This document shows, in pieces, positions 1 through 10,517 of a stretch of DNA of 64,000 nt. The translations under genes were made by a program, and so were the position numbers. The notes beneath the pieces are model-generated. The model was not told the origin of the DNA, ran no database searches, and worked only from the letters and a program-made list of their open reading frames with translations. Each line of letters starts with the position of its first letter. Position 1 is the first letter of the stretch. Source of the DNA: Craspedostauros australis. Its lineage: Eukaryota > Bacillariophyta > Bacillariophyceae > Mastogloiales > Achnanthaceae. Location: positions 496,001 through 560,000 of the forward strand of contig JAMXDE010000031.1 in the NCBI GenBank assembly GCA_026770025.1, written 5' to 3'.

Positions 1-469
1 CAGGAGGACAACAGCTGACGTCGACAGGATGTCATCGTGTCACCACATCGACATCTGTCTCCATGTCAGGAGCAGAAGGTGAAGATTCGATGACCAAAGG
101 GCATTGAGATCATGGATACATGAAGAGGAATTCAAGTGGTAAGTGCTTGTGGAGTAGGAGCCAGTAGTGAACAAACAGAGTGTTGAATGCGGAGCACACA
201 TCGAACATGGAGTATTGTGTAACACGAACATGCAACATTGAGGAGAGAGAGAGAATACGATATCAGCAAGAGAGCATCTCACGTACTGACTTATAGTCGG
301 AGTCCCAATCTACAAAACAGAGAGATGTGCCAAGAGCATCGGGCAAGAGGACAAGAGACACCGAGAGGATTGGAGTGCTTACACAATGAAATAGCAAACA
401 GAATCGTAACAACCATCACCGTCTTCCACAATTGCTAGGTATCTGTCTACGGAACTGGCCAACAAGGGC
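1..469 (+). repeat. Copy A of a ~460-base repeat, piggyBac-associated
   Basis: This stretch is about four-fifths identical by eye to 22429-22887, in the same orientation. Copy A is followed by a piggyBac transposase C-terminus and copy B follows a piggyBac N-terminal part, so the repeat is most simply an internal piece of one piggyBac family. Both copies keep a GTAAGT (139-144 here) and an AG about 300 bases later (437-438 here), which would fit an intron. It probably begins before the window edge. An unrelated solo repeat cannot be excluded. Confidence 0.6.
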
Positions 470-824
470 AAGGGCAACCATACCATCAAGGCCAGTGCCA
501 AGATCAATCCAAACAGCATCCAGAATGAGCAGGAAGTCAACAAGGCTGAGTTTGAAGAGACTGGCAGGAGAGTGTCGCAACCACAAAGAGCTGATTGTGA
601 GAGAAGGGTCCCAGCGGACCTGCACATACTGTGCGTTCTTGAAGGCCAAAGCAAAGCAAGAGGGAGAAGCAGCAGCGAAACCGAAAAGGGTGAGAAGGAT
701 GTGCAGCATCTGCAAGGTCTACATCTGTAAGCAACACTGGGCTGCATACCACGGACAGGACCAGAGACAACGAAACTTCTTTACCAGTAAAACCGCACGA
801 ATACGAAGAATGGCTCCGAACTAG
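432..824 (+). pseudogene. piggyBac transposase, C-terminal zinc-binding fragment
   Basis: The end of this frame carries the cysteine-rich C-terminal domain typical of piggyBac transposases: CTYC, then after a basic spacer CSICKVYIC and a final HWAAYH, with stop TAG at 822-824. In the family this domain binds the transposon ends, while the DDD catalytic core lies upstream. The core is not visible here: only about 430 bases precede it in the window, and they consist of the repeat at 1-469. The first third of the frame (about 432-540) does not look like transposase. I read it as the 3' end of a decayed or window-truncated element, and it could include a real last exon. Confidence 0.6.
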
Positions 825-987
825 ATTCAAATGAAGGCTTTCTGTCGTAGCTCCTGGTAGGGAAACCTCGTTCAAGACCTAACACGGGCCAAAAGTAAGG
901 GATATAACATATGCACTAGGCCTGAGTCATGAAGGGATAATGTGCGTTATTGTTGTATTGTATTGCTCTATACTGTTCCTCATCTCC

Positions 988-3051
988 TCAGTGTAACTGC
1001 ACGCATGAATTGCGCATCAAGGTGTGCGCCTGCAAAGGATCTTGTCGAAACACCGTCTTGCCCGTAGTGACCATCGTTCGTGGTGAGAGGAGGGAGGCTT
1101 GCTGTTTTTGCTGTTTTCTTTGTTGCTGCTGACTATCGTGATGAGTGTGCTTCAATGCTTTGGCCAGATAGAGCTTGGCTCTGTGCGCTGATGCGGCCTC
1201 GCTCGATTGGTCGCTGCTGTCCATCCATGGATCATCATACTGCTCCGGAAGCTGCAGGGGCATCTTGAACCAAATGATGTTGTTCGGGGTGCCCTTGGCA
1301 TCCTTCAGCTTGCCTTGAAAAAAGCCGGCCGTCCCTCCCATCGTCTTGACCATGGTAGAGACGGAATGCAGCAGGCTCTTTTTGGAGGCGAACAGCGCCT
1401 TGGCCTGGTGGGGCGTCATCAGTGTCTCGGCAGTGGCGTTCTGCTCGCATTCTACGATGAGGTCATCTCGTGTGTTGTTGGTGCGGACGCGGAGGTGGAT
1501 CTCGCTGGTGTGATTGCTGGCGCCATTCCTGCTGAAGCGGTTGGTGGTTTCCGTCAACATGAAGAGGCATGACTTGAAGAGAAGGAGATCCTCCGCGACG
1601 ATCTTCTTGGGAATCCCCTTCACGAACTCGATCGTGGTGGTGGTGGTCTTGGGGAAGGACGCCATGATGCGATCGAGGTTGGTGTACAGCTGCACCATGT
1701 CAACGATGGGGTACAGGATGTCGTTGAGATCATCTTGGAATGCTGCGGCCATTGATGAGAGGCCAGTGGGCGCCAAGATGATGTCCGATGCGATCGTCTT
1801 CGGTCCGTTGGCTTGGTTGATCGTCTCGTCTGGACCGCCATTTCCGCCGCTGGCAGTACGGTCGCTGTGACCACCAGATGTTTCGGTGTCCGATGATGCG
1901 TTGGAGTGGGAGCCATGCATGGCATCCAAGGCCGCGAGCTCAGGGTCCTGCTCCATCAGGGTCCTGGTGGTGGCAGAGCAGATCTGGGCTTGCATGGTGA
2001 GGGACTGGATGGCCTTGGACAACGCGGACTTGGCTTGCAGAGTGGTCATGGAATGCTTGCCGAGCTGCCGCAACTCCTGTGCCGTCTTGGAGATGGTGCT
2101 GGATGTGGAGCGGAAGACTTCCGCCAGATCCATCGTGCGGCGTTCGTACTCCCGCTTGATGAATCGTTCGCGGCGAGAGACCATGATGTCCACGACGAGA
2201 TCGCCCAGCTCCCGCAGCTGTGCGATCTGGTTGGCGGTGATCTTGATCGGTCCGTTCATGCCATCTTTCGTCCCGATCGTGCATAGCGTTCCGATGTTGT
2301 AGCCTTCGGGCGTCTTGAGGGCGACGCCGGCGTAGAACCGAACGTGGGGAGGTTCGGTGACCAAGACATTGTTGGCGAATCGAGGGTCCTTGGTGGTGTC
2401 TTCCACCAAGAGCATGTCCTTCTGGTTGAGGATGGCGTGGGCGCAGAAGGCGATGTTGCGCGGCATTTCGAAGACGCTGTCATCCTGCATTCCTACCTGC
2501 GACAGCCAGTACAGCCGCCCAAGGTCGACCAGGGAGATAAGCGACGCCATGTCATGCGAAGGGAAGAGCATCTGGGCCAACCGCGTGATACGATCGAATT
2601 CCCTCTGCGATTGTTCCTTCTCTTCTTGTGATCCGTGGCTGTCAAGGAGGAAGTAGCTCTGCAGGACCTGGAGTCGTTTCATCTCATCCTCCATGCATTG
2701 AGGTTTGGATGTGGCAGCGTCAGCATTGGAGATCTTCCACAGGCTTTCGCCGGTGTTGGGAGTGTCAGACGTAACACTGCCGGCGTCGCTGTGGGAGGAA
2801 GACGCGCTCATTGGCAGGTTGTCGGAAGCGTGATCAGCGATCGTCGCATCGTCCATCGTTTCCACGGTGGATGGTGATGAATCCCATCGATTTGGTGGCT
2901 GCTTCGTTCCACGAGAACGTGTCCCCTTGCCATGGCCGCTGCCGCCCGTCAGCGCCGACCGCAGATCCTTTGTGTTAGTGAAATCATTTACGGATGGATT
3001 GGTGGAGTCCTCGTGTTTGAACCTTCGCGTGAGCTTCTTGAGGAACTTCAT
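988..3051 (-). CDS. GAF-domain protein with a histidine-kinase-like C-terminus
   Basis: 687 residues, single exon, start ATG at 3051. Residues 1-115 are basic, then Ser/Thr-rich and disordered. Residues about 150-292 form a GAF sensor domain, with 'FCAHAI' followed by 'FYAGVALKTPEGYNIGTLC', the usual second half of the fold. Residues about 430-610 resemble the dimerisation and ATP-binding part of a histidine kinase in outline: 'MGGTAGFF' and then 'NIIWFKMPL' recall the G2 box and terminal strand of HATPase_c. I see no clear N box and no obvious phospho-accepting H box, so kinase activity is doubtful. The tail is Gln-rich. It may sense a small ligand or redox/light state; the ligand is unknown. 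It is divergent from the phytochelatin synthase gene across 2.2 kb. Confidence 0.8.
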   Translation of the reverse strand: MKFLKKLTRRFKHEDSTNPSVNDFTNTKDLRSALTGGSGHGKGTRSRGTKQPPNRWDSSPSTVETMDDATIADHASDNLPMSASSSHSDAGSVTSDTPNTGESLWKISNADAATSKPQCMEDEMKRLQVLQSYFLLDSHGSQEEKEQSQREFDRITRLAQMLFPSHDMASLISLVDLGRLYWLSQVGMQDDSVFEMPRNIAFCAHAILNQKDMLLVEDTTKDPRFANNVLVTEPPHVRFYAGVALKTPEGYNIGTLCTIGTKDGMNGPIKITANQIAQLRELGDLVVDIMVSRRERFIKREYERRTMDLAEVFRSTSSTISKTAQELRQLGKHSMTTLQAKSALSKAIQSLTMQAQICSATTRTLMEQDPELAALDAMHGSHSNASSDTETSGGHSDRTASGGNGGPDETINQANGPKTIASDIILAPTGLSSMAAAFQDDLNDILYPIVDMVQLYTNLDRIMASFPKTTTTTIEFVKGIPKKIVAEDLLLFKSCLFMLTETTNRFSRNGASNHTSEIHLRVRTNNTRDDLIVECEQNATAETLMTPHQAKALFASKKSLLHSVSTMVKTMGGTAGFFQGKLKDAKGTPNNIIWFKMPLQLPEQYDDPWMDSSDQSSEAASAHRAKLYLAKALKHTHHDSQQQQRKQQKQQASLLSPRTMVTTGKTVFRQDPLQAHTLMRNSCVQLH

Positions 3052-5250
3052 GGTCGAGGCTTGATGGTGGGTGGGTGGTGGAGTGGTGGAATGATTGAAT
3101 GTTGTTCTGTTTGAGTATGGACGCGGTTTGTGTTGTTTGTTTGCGAATTATGTTCATGCGAATTATGGTTTGCAATGTGTGTGCAGTGAGTTGTTGTTGC
3201 TGCACAATCCCTCGTGTGGCTTCAATCGAATTCTGACGAGAACAAGCGGGCAACATCTTCCGCATGATGCGCAATGATGGCATGGAATGGGGCAGAGTGT
3301 CAGAAGCACAACGAAGCGAGGGAAACAGAACAGTGAGCATGTTTGGGCCTCATGTGCACGTGTTCGTGGCGGTTCCTTGTTGATGTGGGTCAGAAGTGTT
3401 CCGAAATTTTGGAGACGATCCTCACCTTGGTTCACCTTTGCACTCTGGTTCATCTCCAAATGAGTATTTGGCGCGCCAAAAGTCCACGTTTCTGCTTCGT
3501 GAGATGGTGAAGGCAAGTCTTTCGGTGAAGGGAGTCGAAATACGTAGGTTGATTGCGTATGCTTTTGTAGCGTGGGAGTAACTGTTTTGTTTGTCTTTTC
3601 GGTGCGCTGAGCGCTTCATGTTGCCATTCAAGGCGCATTTGTCCGTCCCCCTCTTGTGTGTTCACTGGTTTGAACAACAATGATGGCTGCTGTTGTCGTC
3701 GTTGCTTCGAACGGCAGCGGGGCAGAGCAGCATGCTGTACGATCCACTCTCCTCGTGCGGCTATTCCAATACTCTGTGCCCATGGTTCCCACCAAGAGAG
3801 AGCAACAACATCGCACGGCAGTATCACATACCAACATCACGAAACAGAGCACGAATGGAGCAGACGGCTCCAACGCAGCCAAAAGCGCGAAGCCAAATGC
3901 TATGCAGTGAGGAGAGAAACCAACGAGTGGCTGCCGGAATCATTTCACTGCATTCAGCACGCCTCTTCGACCGAAATTGTGAGCCGCCATGCCGCTTCTG
4001 GAATCGCCTTGACGCGAGAACGGTGGATCCAAAAGAGAACCTGCGTGCGTTAGTGGTCGTAGAAAATTGGCGAGGTTCGGAAACTCACATCCGAGATGGT
4101 CAATACGAAAGGAAATGTCGTGATTGTTTGTTGCAGTCAAAGGCTCGGTAAGCAACGAAAGCGCTTGGATTGTTCATGTACAATTATGTCCAAGGAACAA
4201 GCTGTGACAGCAATACTCTACCTCTTCTGGACAGTTGAAGCGTAGACAGGTGCCACGCACGCTCACCAACTAATCAGAGTCATTGTCCAGTCATCGAGGA
4301 TGGCGACTCTGTGACACTTGATGGCCACCGATGTCTTGTTGCGCTTTGATTTCGCCGGAGGAACAAGACCGGAGAAAGTTGAAGACAGACAGCATCCAAA
4401 TCCCACAATTTTACATGGAACACCACACATCCTTCATACTGACAAACGCACAGACAATGAGACATTGTTTGGAAATTGTCACGGTATCAGTCTGACAGTA
4501 TGTCCACCAGCTTTTTGGTGCCTGTATTTGCGGTGAAATACATATTATACAACATTTAGGCCAATGGCGGAGCGTGTCAACCACGTCTCCCACCAACCAA
4601 AAACAACAACGAAACACCAACATGCCGCGAAACATGTCGCAGACGATGACGACACCAACGACGGTTCAATGGCAACAGATTTGAATTGACGCTGGCAATG
4701 CTATCTCAGAGAACAAAAGGTGCATCGGCATGGAGTACGAGCCATTGGTGGAGAAGAGTGGAGTCCAAGTACTACTATTACATCATCATCAAGACCAAGA
4801 GATTAGAAGAGGAAGAGAGCAAGAATCAAAGGAGAAGGAAGACGAAGAGGAAAGCCTGCACAAACAGGCAAGCACAAGGGAAGCGAGAGCGAGAGCGACA
4901 GAAGCTGAAATCGCATCGTGCTTCTCTTTGTTGCGTTCGTCACCACTCATCGCCGTTCGTTTCGTTGGTGAGAACCCGAAGCCCCAACTTCCCAAGAGCA
5001 ACCCGAACGAGTGTTCCACATCCATTGCTTCCCTGTGCCTCCTCGATCATCAGCCATAACATTACCCCAGGATTGGCTCCACACCTCTATTTTCATCCTT
5101 GTGTGCACAATCAATCAAGGAGTTGAAGAGAAAAGAACACAAGGAAGGAAGACAAGGAACAGAGAGAGAGAGAGAGTGAAGAGGAAGCCCCAAAGAGCAA
5201 CAGCATTCAACCTTCGCACTGCGCATACATCACACAGCCAAACAGCAACC
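3052..5250. other. Divergent intergenic region (GAF gene / phytochelatin synthase)
   Basis: This holds the promoters and leaders of the two flanking genes. I see no convincing coding frame; short frames on both strands have low-complexity composition. It includes purine-rich tracts with a GA run near 5160-5176 just upstream of the phytochelatin synthase start, where they would lie in the 5' leader. Confidence 0.5.
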
Positions 5251-6735
5251 ATGAAAGCATCGAAGCTGATCCTGAGGCGCATGGCGCGTCAAGTCGCTTT
5301 GATTCGTCCCGCGGCTGCAGCGTGCGTCCCCCAATCTACAGCATGGCCATCAACGCATTCCCAATGCCAACTGCGCAATATGCGGCAATGCAGGTCTCAT
5401 CCGACGAGCCATGTTGTCGCCCGGTTTTCTTCCATGCCAATTGCATCAGATGTGGTTGTGGAAGACAGTGACGAAGATGAGGACGATCACGATAACGACG
5501 ATGAGTACGGCCATGGCAGCGCCATCGATGATCCGGCGTGGGATCCAAACAACACCGCGATTTCAACAACGAATCAGACAGAAGTCAAGAAACACTGCCC
5601 CACGTGCGCATGCGATCATGATCAAACGCACAGCGATGATCACGATCATCCGTCGGAACCCTACCCTTGCGGCAGCGCTCAGCACGAGAATGAAGGGAAC
5701 GAGCTGCCACCGGATATGCCAGAACCATCGTATTCCGTCTACATGCGCATCTTGCCATCGACTTTGATTGCGATGCGATCGCAAGCCGGCAAGACCTACC
5801 TGCAAGAGGCCATGGCGCAACAAACGGCCGAACCCTACCTCGCGTTGATGGAGCAATTCATGAATCAAAGCGAACCGGCATTCTGCGGCGTCACGACTCT
5901 GTGCATGGTGCTCAATGCCATGGGCGTCGATCCCAACGTAAGGTGGCGCGGTGGCTGGAGGTGGTACGGCAGCGAGGACGTGCTGCTGGACCGTTGCTGC
6001 TTGTCGGCCGAGCGCATCCGCCGCGTGGGAATCGCGCTGGAAGAATTCGAGCAGCTGGGTCGCTGCCAAGGTCTTTCCATCCAGCTGAAGCGCCCATTTC
6101 CGCCTGCGTCGGCGGAACAAATGCCGTCGTCGTCATTTTCGTCGGGCCATTCCGTGGAGGACTTTCGGAATGACATTCTGCGGTTGTTGACGAACACAGC
6201 CACCACAACACCAGCAATGCCAGCGGCCAACGCCAACGCCAACGCAAATAACAGCGATGGCAGTCACCATCATCCATACCAACAACAGCACGCCCTGGAA
6301 GAGAACGTGAAGAATCCAATCGTCGTCGTATCATTCTCCCGTTCCGCTCTGGGTCAAACGGGAGACGGCCATTTCTCACCATTGGCGGCCTATCATGCAC
6401 CGACCGACTCCGTCCTCGTCCTGGACGTGGCGCGGTTCAAGTATACACCGTACTGGGTCCCAGTGGAAGATCTGTATCGCAGCATGCAACCCCTCGATTC
6501 CACCACCAACAAATCACGGGGTTGGCTCCTCCTACATCCCGCGCTCATAGCCCAAGATGGGCATGATAGGGACACCAACGACAGCATGACGGCCGTGACA
6601 GCCGAGCATGCCATTGAGGTCATGGAACGGCGCCGGCCTGCGAAGACAGTGCCGGTGGTAGGACAAGGGGATGTCTGTCCTGTGGGATCGATCAAAGTTG
6701 AATACTGCAAAGTGAATCCAAATGCAATTCAATAA
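5251..6735 (+). CDS. PCS: Phytochelatin synthase (glutathione gamma-glutamylcysteinyltransferase)
   Basis: 494 residues. It makes phytochelatins from glutathione for heavy-metal detoxification. The papain-like triad is visible: Cys212 in 'EPAFCGVTTL', His374 in 'GDGHFSPLAAYH' and Asp392 in 'VLVLDVARF'. The His-to-Asp spacing of 18 equals that of Arabidopsis PCS1 (162/180). The Cys-to-His spacing is 162 instead of 106, because a 50-60 residue Asn/Ala/His/Gln-rich loop is inserted. An N-terminal extension of about 170 residues holds an Arg-rich possible mitochondrial presequence (residues 1-30), an acidic stretch and a Cys/His/Asp cluster at about 115-133 (CPTCACDHD...). The cysteine-rich C-terminal half of plant enzymes is mostly absent; only two late Cys remain. 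The start was chosen at the ATG in 'AACCATGAAA'; an open frame runs further 5' but looks like leader. Confidence 0.93.
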   Translation: MKASKLILRRMARQVALIRPAAAACVPQSTAWPSTHSQCQLRNMRQCRSHPTSHVVARFSSMPIASDVVVEDSDEDEDDHDNDDEYGHGSAIDDPAWDPNNTAISTTNQTEVKKHCPTCACDHDQTHSDDHDHPSEPYPCGSAQHENEGNELPPDMPEPSYSVYMRILPSTLIAMRSQAGKTYLQEAMAQQTAEPYLALMEQFMNQSEPAFCGVTTLCMVLNAMGVDPNVRWRGGWRWYGSEDVLLDRCCLSAERIRRVGIALEEFEQLGRCQGLSIQLKRPFPPASAEQMPSSSFSSGHSVEDFRNDILRLLTNTATTTPAMPAANANANANNSDGSHHHPYQQQHALEENVKNPIVVVSFSRSALGQTGDGHFSPLAAYHAPTDSVLVLDVARFKYTPYWVPVEDLYRSMQPLDSTTNKSRGWLLLHPALIAQDGHDRDTNDSMTAVTAEHAIEVMERRRPAKTVPVVGQGDVCPVGSIKVEYCKVNPNAIQ

Positions 6736-7222
6736 TAGTGTTGTTTCGAGTGTCGTTGGGAGGAACACTCTTGGAGAGGATAAGGGGTTCTGCCCATACT
6801 CGGACCACACAGCACGTACTCCGCGGAGATGCTCCACAAGTAGGTAACCTGACAACACAAATATAAAAGAATAGATCAGTTTTGCAACAGACCCGAGGGA
6901 TGCTCGCTGTCATGACCGCCGCAATATATTATACGTGTAGAACACAAGTGCTGCATACGAGTATCTACTTTTATAGAGTACACAATTACATAACGTAAGC
7001 AGTCATGCGATGCAGAGCGCCACATGCTGCTTCTACTCTAATCGTACGCGCACAATGATCTGGATTGCCACCGCCCATTCCTATGCAGCCTTCGCTCCCT
7101 CTCTGGTCTATCCAGATGGCACCACTTCACTCCGCTCCACTTCATTTCATTTTACATTCTCGACATTAACTGCTCCCACACCCACCACATTCCCCGCATC
7201 AATTCAATTCTTCTGCACGACA
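6736..7222. other. Convergent 3' intergenic region
   Basis: AT-richer spacer between the phytochelatin synthase stop and the TLDc-gene stop, holding both 3' UTRs. AATATAAAAG at 6857-6866 could act as a poly(A) region. No gene seen. Confidence 0.5.
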
Positions 7223-9130
7223 TCAGAAATGCTGAACACGCTTGCTGCGCGGCGTCGACACGAGAATTTCCATCAAATTGAGATTGCGCGACGCTTTCCG
7301 CCGACGGCTTTCCGTCAGGAACAGGGTGTGCAACTCGGCATCCTCGGCCGCGTCGAGCGTATCATGCTGCGTCATGGCCCATAGTTCGACGTTGGTGACC
7401 TTGAACTCCTTGCCGCGCAGATGGCTGTCGATGAGACAGGGATTGCCGAAGGTCTCGCTCGTGCTCGTGGATCCGGAGCTCATCGTGGCGTTCAATCGGA
7501 TGGCGTTGCCGTAGTGCTGACCGCCGCAGCTCATGTCGGAGATCTCGCAGTCACCGATGGCGAGACGTTCGTTCATGCAGAATTGGACGTGGTTGTTGTG
7601 ACACGTGTAGGGAAAGACATCGAGCTTGCTCTCGTTGAGGGCCTGCTGCATGACGGATTGGGAGGATTCCTTGCGCGAACGTCGCATGCGCCACAGGAAG
7701 GAATCGCTGGTGCCGTAGTAGTATCCGCCGAGCTTCCACGGCTCGGTGGTGAAGCAGCCAAAGACGTTGCCGTCCGTCGTTTCGATCGCGAGGATTGTGT
7801 GCGTCGACGCGCGGCAGTGCCGCAGCATCTTGAGGAGGCCGGGCCCGTCGCGAACGAGGGAGAATTTGAGCAGGAAGTTGTGCTCGTGCAACGATTCTGG
7901 CATGAATCCCTGCAGACCTTCCATGAGGGGTGGCGACAGCACGTGCGGGTGGCACGATGTGTCCATCGCGGATGTGCCGAGGATTTTGAAGGATCCCGCT
8001 GTGGGTGCCGGAATCACTTGATTGCCATCCTCATCCAACTCGGCGCCGCTGTCGCCATCAATCCAAGAATCGACGTCCACGAATGGATTCCATCGGTTGC
8101 GACGATTCGCCACCGGTTCCTCGTCATCGGATTCCGGATCCCAGGAGGGATCCCGTATGATGGAATTGCGGTCCACCAATCGTTTCGGCGGTCCTGGATT
8201 GGCCTTTGCACTGTTGATGGTTGCGTTGGCGGTGTTGTTGTTGTTTGCATTGGTGTTTGCGATTGCGATGGTACTGGCCGACGCCGTGACAGCATCCACC
8301 GCATCAGAAGGCGAGGCGGACGACGACGCCATCGTGTTGCCGGACGTATCGAAATCACCCGCCACAATGGATGACGCCGAGTAGGTGTGGTTGGAACCTG
8401 ACAGAAGTCCATCTCGTTTGGACACGCGCGAACTCAACTTGCGCAGCAGCTGGCTCGGTGCAAAGGACGTGCGCTCGTGCAGCTTGTAGAGCTGCTGCTG
8501 CAGATCCGAATCGCGGCGACCCAGCAGCTTGTGCTGTCGCGGCGGCGATTGATTCTGGCGTTGATCGCCGTTGTCCGGCGTCGGCGGGAAGAGCTCCTTG
8601 TCTGCCAGCTTGGCGCTGGCGCGGCGGATCGATTCGAGGTCCTCCGATTTGAGCAGGTTCTCGAGGTACTTGCGTTCGCTGGTGGTGAGTTGGGATGATG
8701 AATCGAGGCTGGTGCGAAAGTCCTGCGTCGACTTGGTTCCGGACGATGAACCGAACGACTTCGAAGCGAAGCTTGTGAGGTTGGTCGACAGGTAGTCCTC
8801 CATGTCGATCGGTTTGGAGGAGAAGCGCGGTGCGAAAGACGCCTGCCACATGGCCTTCAGCAAGCCTCTTCTGGCCTCGTTGACCGTGTTTTCATTCTCG
8901 TGTTGCCCTTGCCCTTGCCCTTGCTCTTCTCCTTGCTGCCGCTGCTTCTGTTGTTGCCGTTGTTGCTGCTGCTGGTTTTCCTTCTGATCCGTCTGAGGTT
9001 GGGTTGGTGGCTTGCGACTGGGCTGCTGCTGATTCTGATGATGATTCTGATGCTGGCCAGTAATGTCGTTCTTGCTGATCTCTGCACGGTCAGCAGATGT
9101 GGGTGCCACAGGTGGTCTTGTCCTCGTCAT
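7223..9130 (-). CDS. TLDc-domain protein (OXR1/NCOA7-like)
   Basis: 635 residues, single exon, start ATG at 9130. The N-terminal 360 residues are Gln/Ser/Asn-rich and likely disordered, with stretches such as 'QQQQRQQQKQRQQ'. Residues about 380-600 form a TLDc domain: 'LLKFSLVRDGPGLLKMLRHC', 'VFGCFTTEPWKL', 'FLWRM', 'FCMNERLAIGD' and 'NPCLIDSHL...KVTNVELW' follow the family order. TLDc proteins bind the V-ATPase and influence oxidative-stress resistance and V1/Vo assembly. No TBC or LysM domain is present, so it is closest to the short OXR-like class. The region between the poly-Q part and TLDc holds a basic segment with 'LGRRDSDLQQQLYKLHERTSF'-like helix content (partial reading). Confidence 0.88.
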   Translation of the reverse strand: MTRTRPPVAPTSADRAEISKNDITGQHQNHHQNQQQPSRKPPTQPQTDQKENQQQQQRQQQKQRQQGEEQGQGQGQHENENTVNEARRGLLKAMWQASFAPRFSSKPIDMEDYLSTNLTSFASKSFGSSSGTKSTQDFRTSLDSSSQLTTSERKYLENLLKSEDLESIRRASAKLADKELFPPTPDNGDQRQNQSPPRQHKLLGRRDSDLQQQLYKLHERTSFAPSQLLRKLSSRVSKRDGLLSGSNHTYSASSIVAGDFDTSGNTMASSSASPSDAVDAVTASASTIAIANTNANNNNTANATINSAKANPGPPKRLVDRNSIIRDPSWDPESDDEEPVANRRNRWNPFVDVDSWIDGDSGAELDEDGNQVIPAPTAGSFKILGTSAMDTSCHPHVLSPPLMEGLQGFMPESLHEHNFLLKFSLVRDGPGLLKMLRHCRASTHTILAIETTDGNVFGCFTTEPWKLGGYYYGTSDSFLWRMRRSRKESSQSVMQQALNESKLDVFPYTCHNNHVQFCMNERLAIGDCEISDMSCGGQHYGNAIRLNATMSSGSTSTSETFGNPCLIDSHLRGKEFKVTNVELWAMTQHDTLDAAEDAELHTLFLTESRRRKASRNLNLMEILVSTPRSKRVQHF

Positions 9131-10517
9131 GTTGCTTTCTCAGATATTGGTACACTGCCCCTCCTTTCGATCTCGGACTGAAGGGTGTGGACGGGGAACG
9201 GAGAACGGAGTGAAGATCGGAAAGTCAACACTCGTCTGTGTGCTCTTTTATCCGTGATAGTTTGTCCTGTCTCGTGGCCAGTCTTCTGCTTGTGTTCTGG
9301 TTTGCCTTGCCTTGTCGTTTGTGTGGGCACTTGTGCGGACGCGGAGTCTGATGATTGCCGCGAGTGTATTTGTCCAGCTGCAGTCGGCAGTATGGAAATG
9401 GCTGCGTGTCGATGGTGCGAGGCGTGTGTCGGTTGAATGGAAATCCGCGATTGTGCAGATGGAACTCACGGACTTTCTCGCACTCACTTGTTTTGTGCGG
9501 CGGGTGGAGTTGGATTGTTCTTTGTGGTGTCCTTTTTGCACGGATGATGCTGACGTTGTCCGTATCGTTGGATGCGCAACTTGGGTTCCAGTTCGTTGCA
9601 ACCTCGACTCTCTGTTCGTTGTTTTCTGTGGTGCGATCTGTCTCCTGCAATACGTGTACGGAGTTCAACAGAAGAAGAAGAGTCGCATGTCCTCACGAAG
9701 AGCGAGCGATGTTGACAATGGCGATTGTGTGGATTTGCAGAACAATGATTCTGATTCTTGTGATGATGATGATGATGATGATGATGAAAGATGATGTGCT
9801 GTAATCTGATCTCCCTTCCGCTCACTCTGCCAGTCCGAGTACTGAAGATCACTTGCGTCTCATTCAAGTTGGCTTCTGCGTGCTTCGTTTCGTCGTGCGT
9901 TGAAATACTGACAAAGCCGCAACCATTCAACCCTCAAGCTAACCATTCGTCCAATCGCGTAAAATTTGCCCGAGTGTGCACGAACACCTCATTGCAAAAA
10001 TCCCCCATCCATGTGTTTCGTCGGCATAAATCTCCATAAAGTATCCGTTGCAACGACTATTGTAACTGCACAAATCTGCGCGAACCTAACAAACATGTCA
10101 TCACATCTATCGCCCTTAATAACGTCACGGCTAACGCCACAAATGGAGAAACGGGATTGCCCGCGTGTTGCTGTTGACACATTCAACACGAACCGATGCG
10201 AGTGTGTGTGACGCAATGAACGGGAAAACACGGTGTATTTGAGACTATTCCAGTACGTTGGGCGCAATGTTTCGCACGACACACATTCCAATCCACCGTC
10301 TCACATTTCGGAGTGGCGAAACGCGTCGCCAACTCATCGCATCGCTTGCGTCTCTTCGCCCACACAACCGCCTTCGCCATAGTCACAGCAAATGCAGCAA
10401 ACAGAACAGGTGTCTCTCAGCTTAATGTTTACAATATCAATACGTAGGTATTACATTACATCGCATTACATTACATTACATTCCATGTTTGGTTGCTGTT
10501 GCTGTTGCTGTTGTTGT
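9131..10517. other. Intergenic region with simple repeats
   Basis: No convincing gene. It contains the TLDc-gene promoter, a GAT run at about 9763-9787 and an ATTACATT-type short repeat at about 10448-10481 just downstream of the next gene's stop. Confidence 0.5.

Noticed and set aside
7421-8374. Plus-strand 317-codon frame opposite the TLDc gene
   Set aside because: Mirror of a clear TLDc coding frame; no family match of its own.
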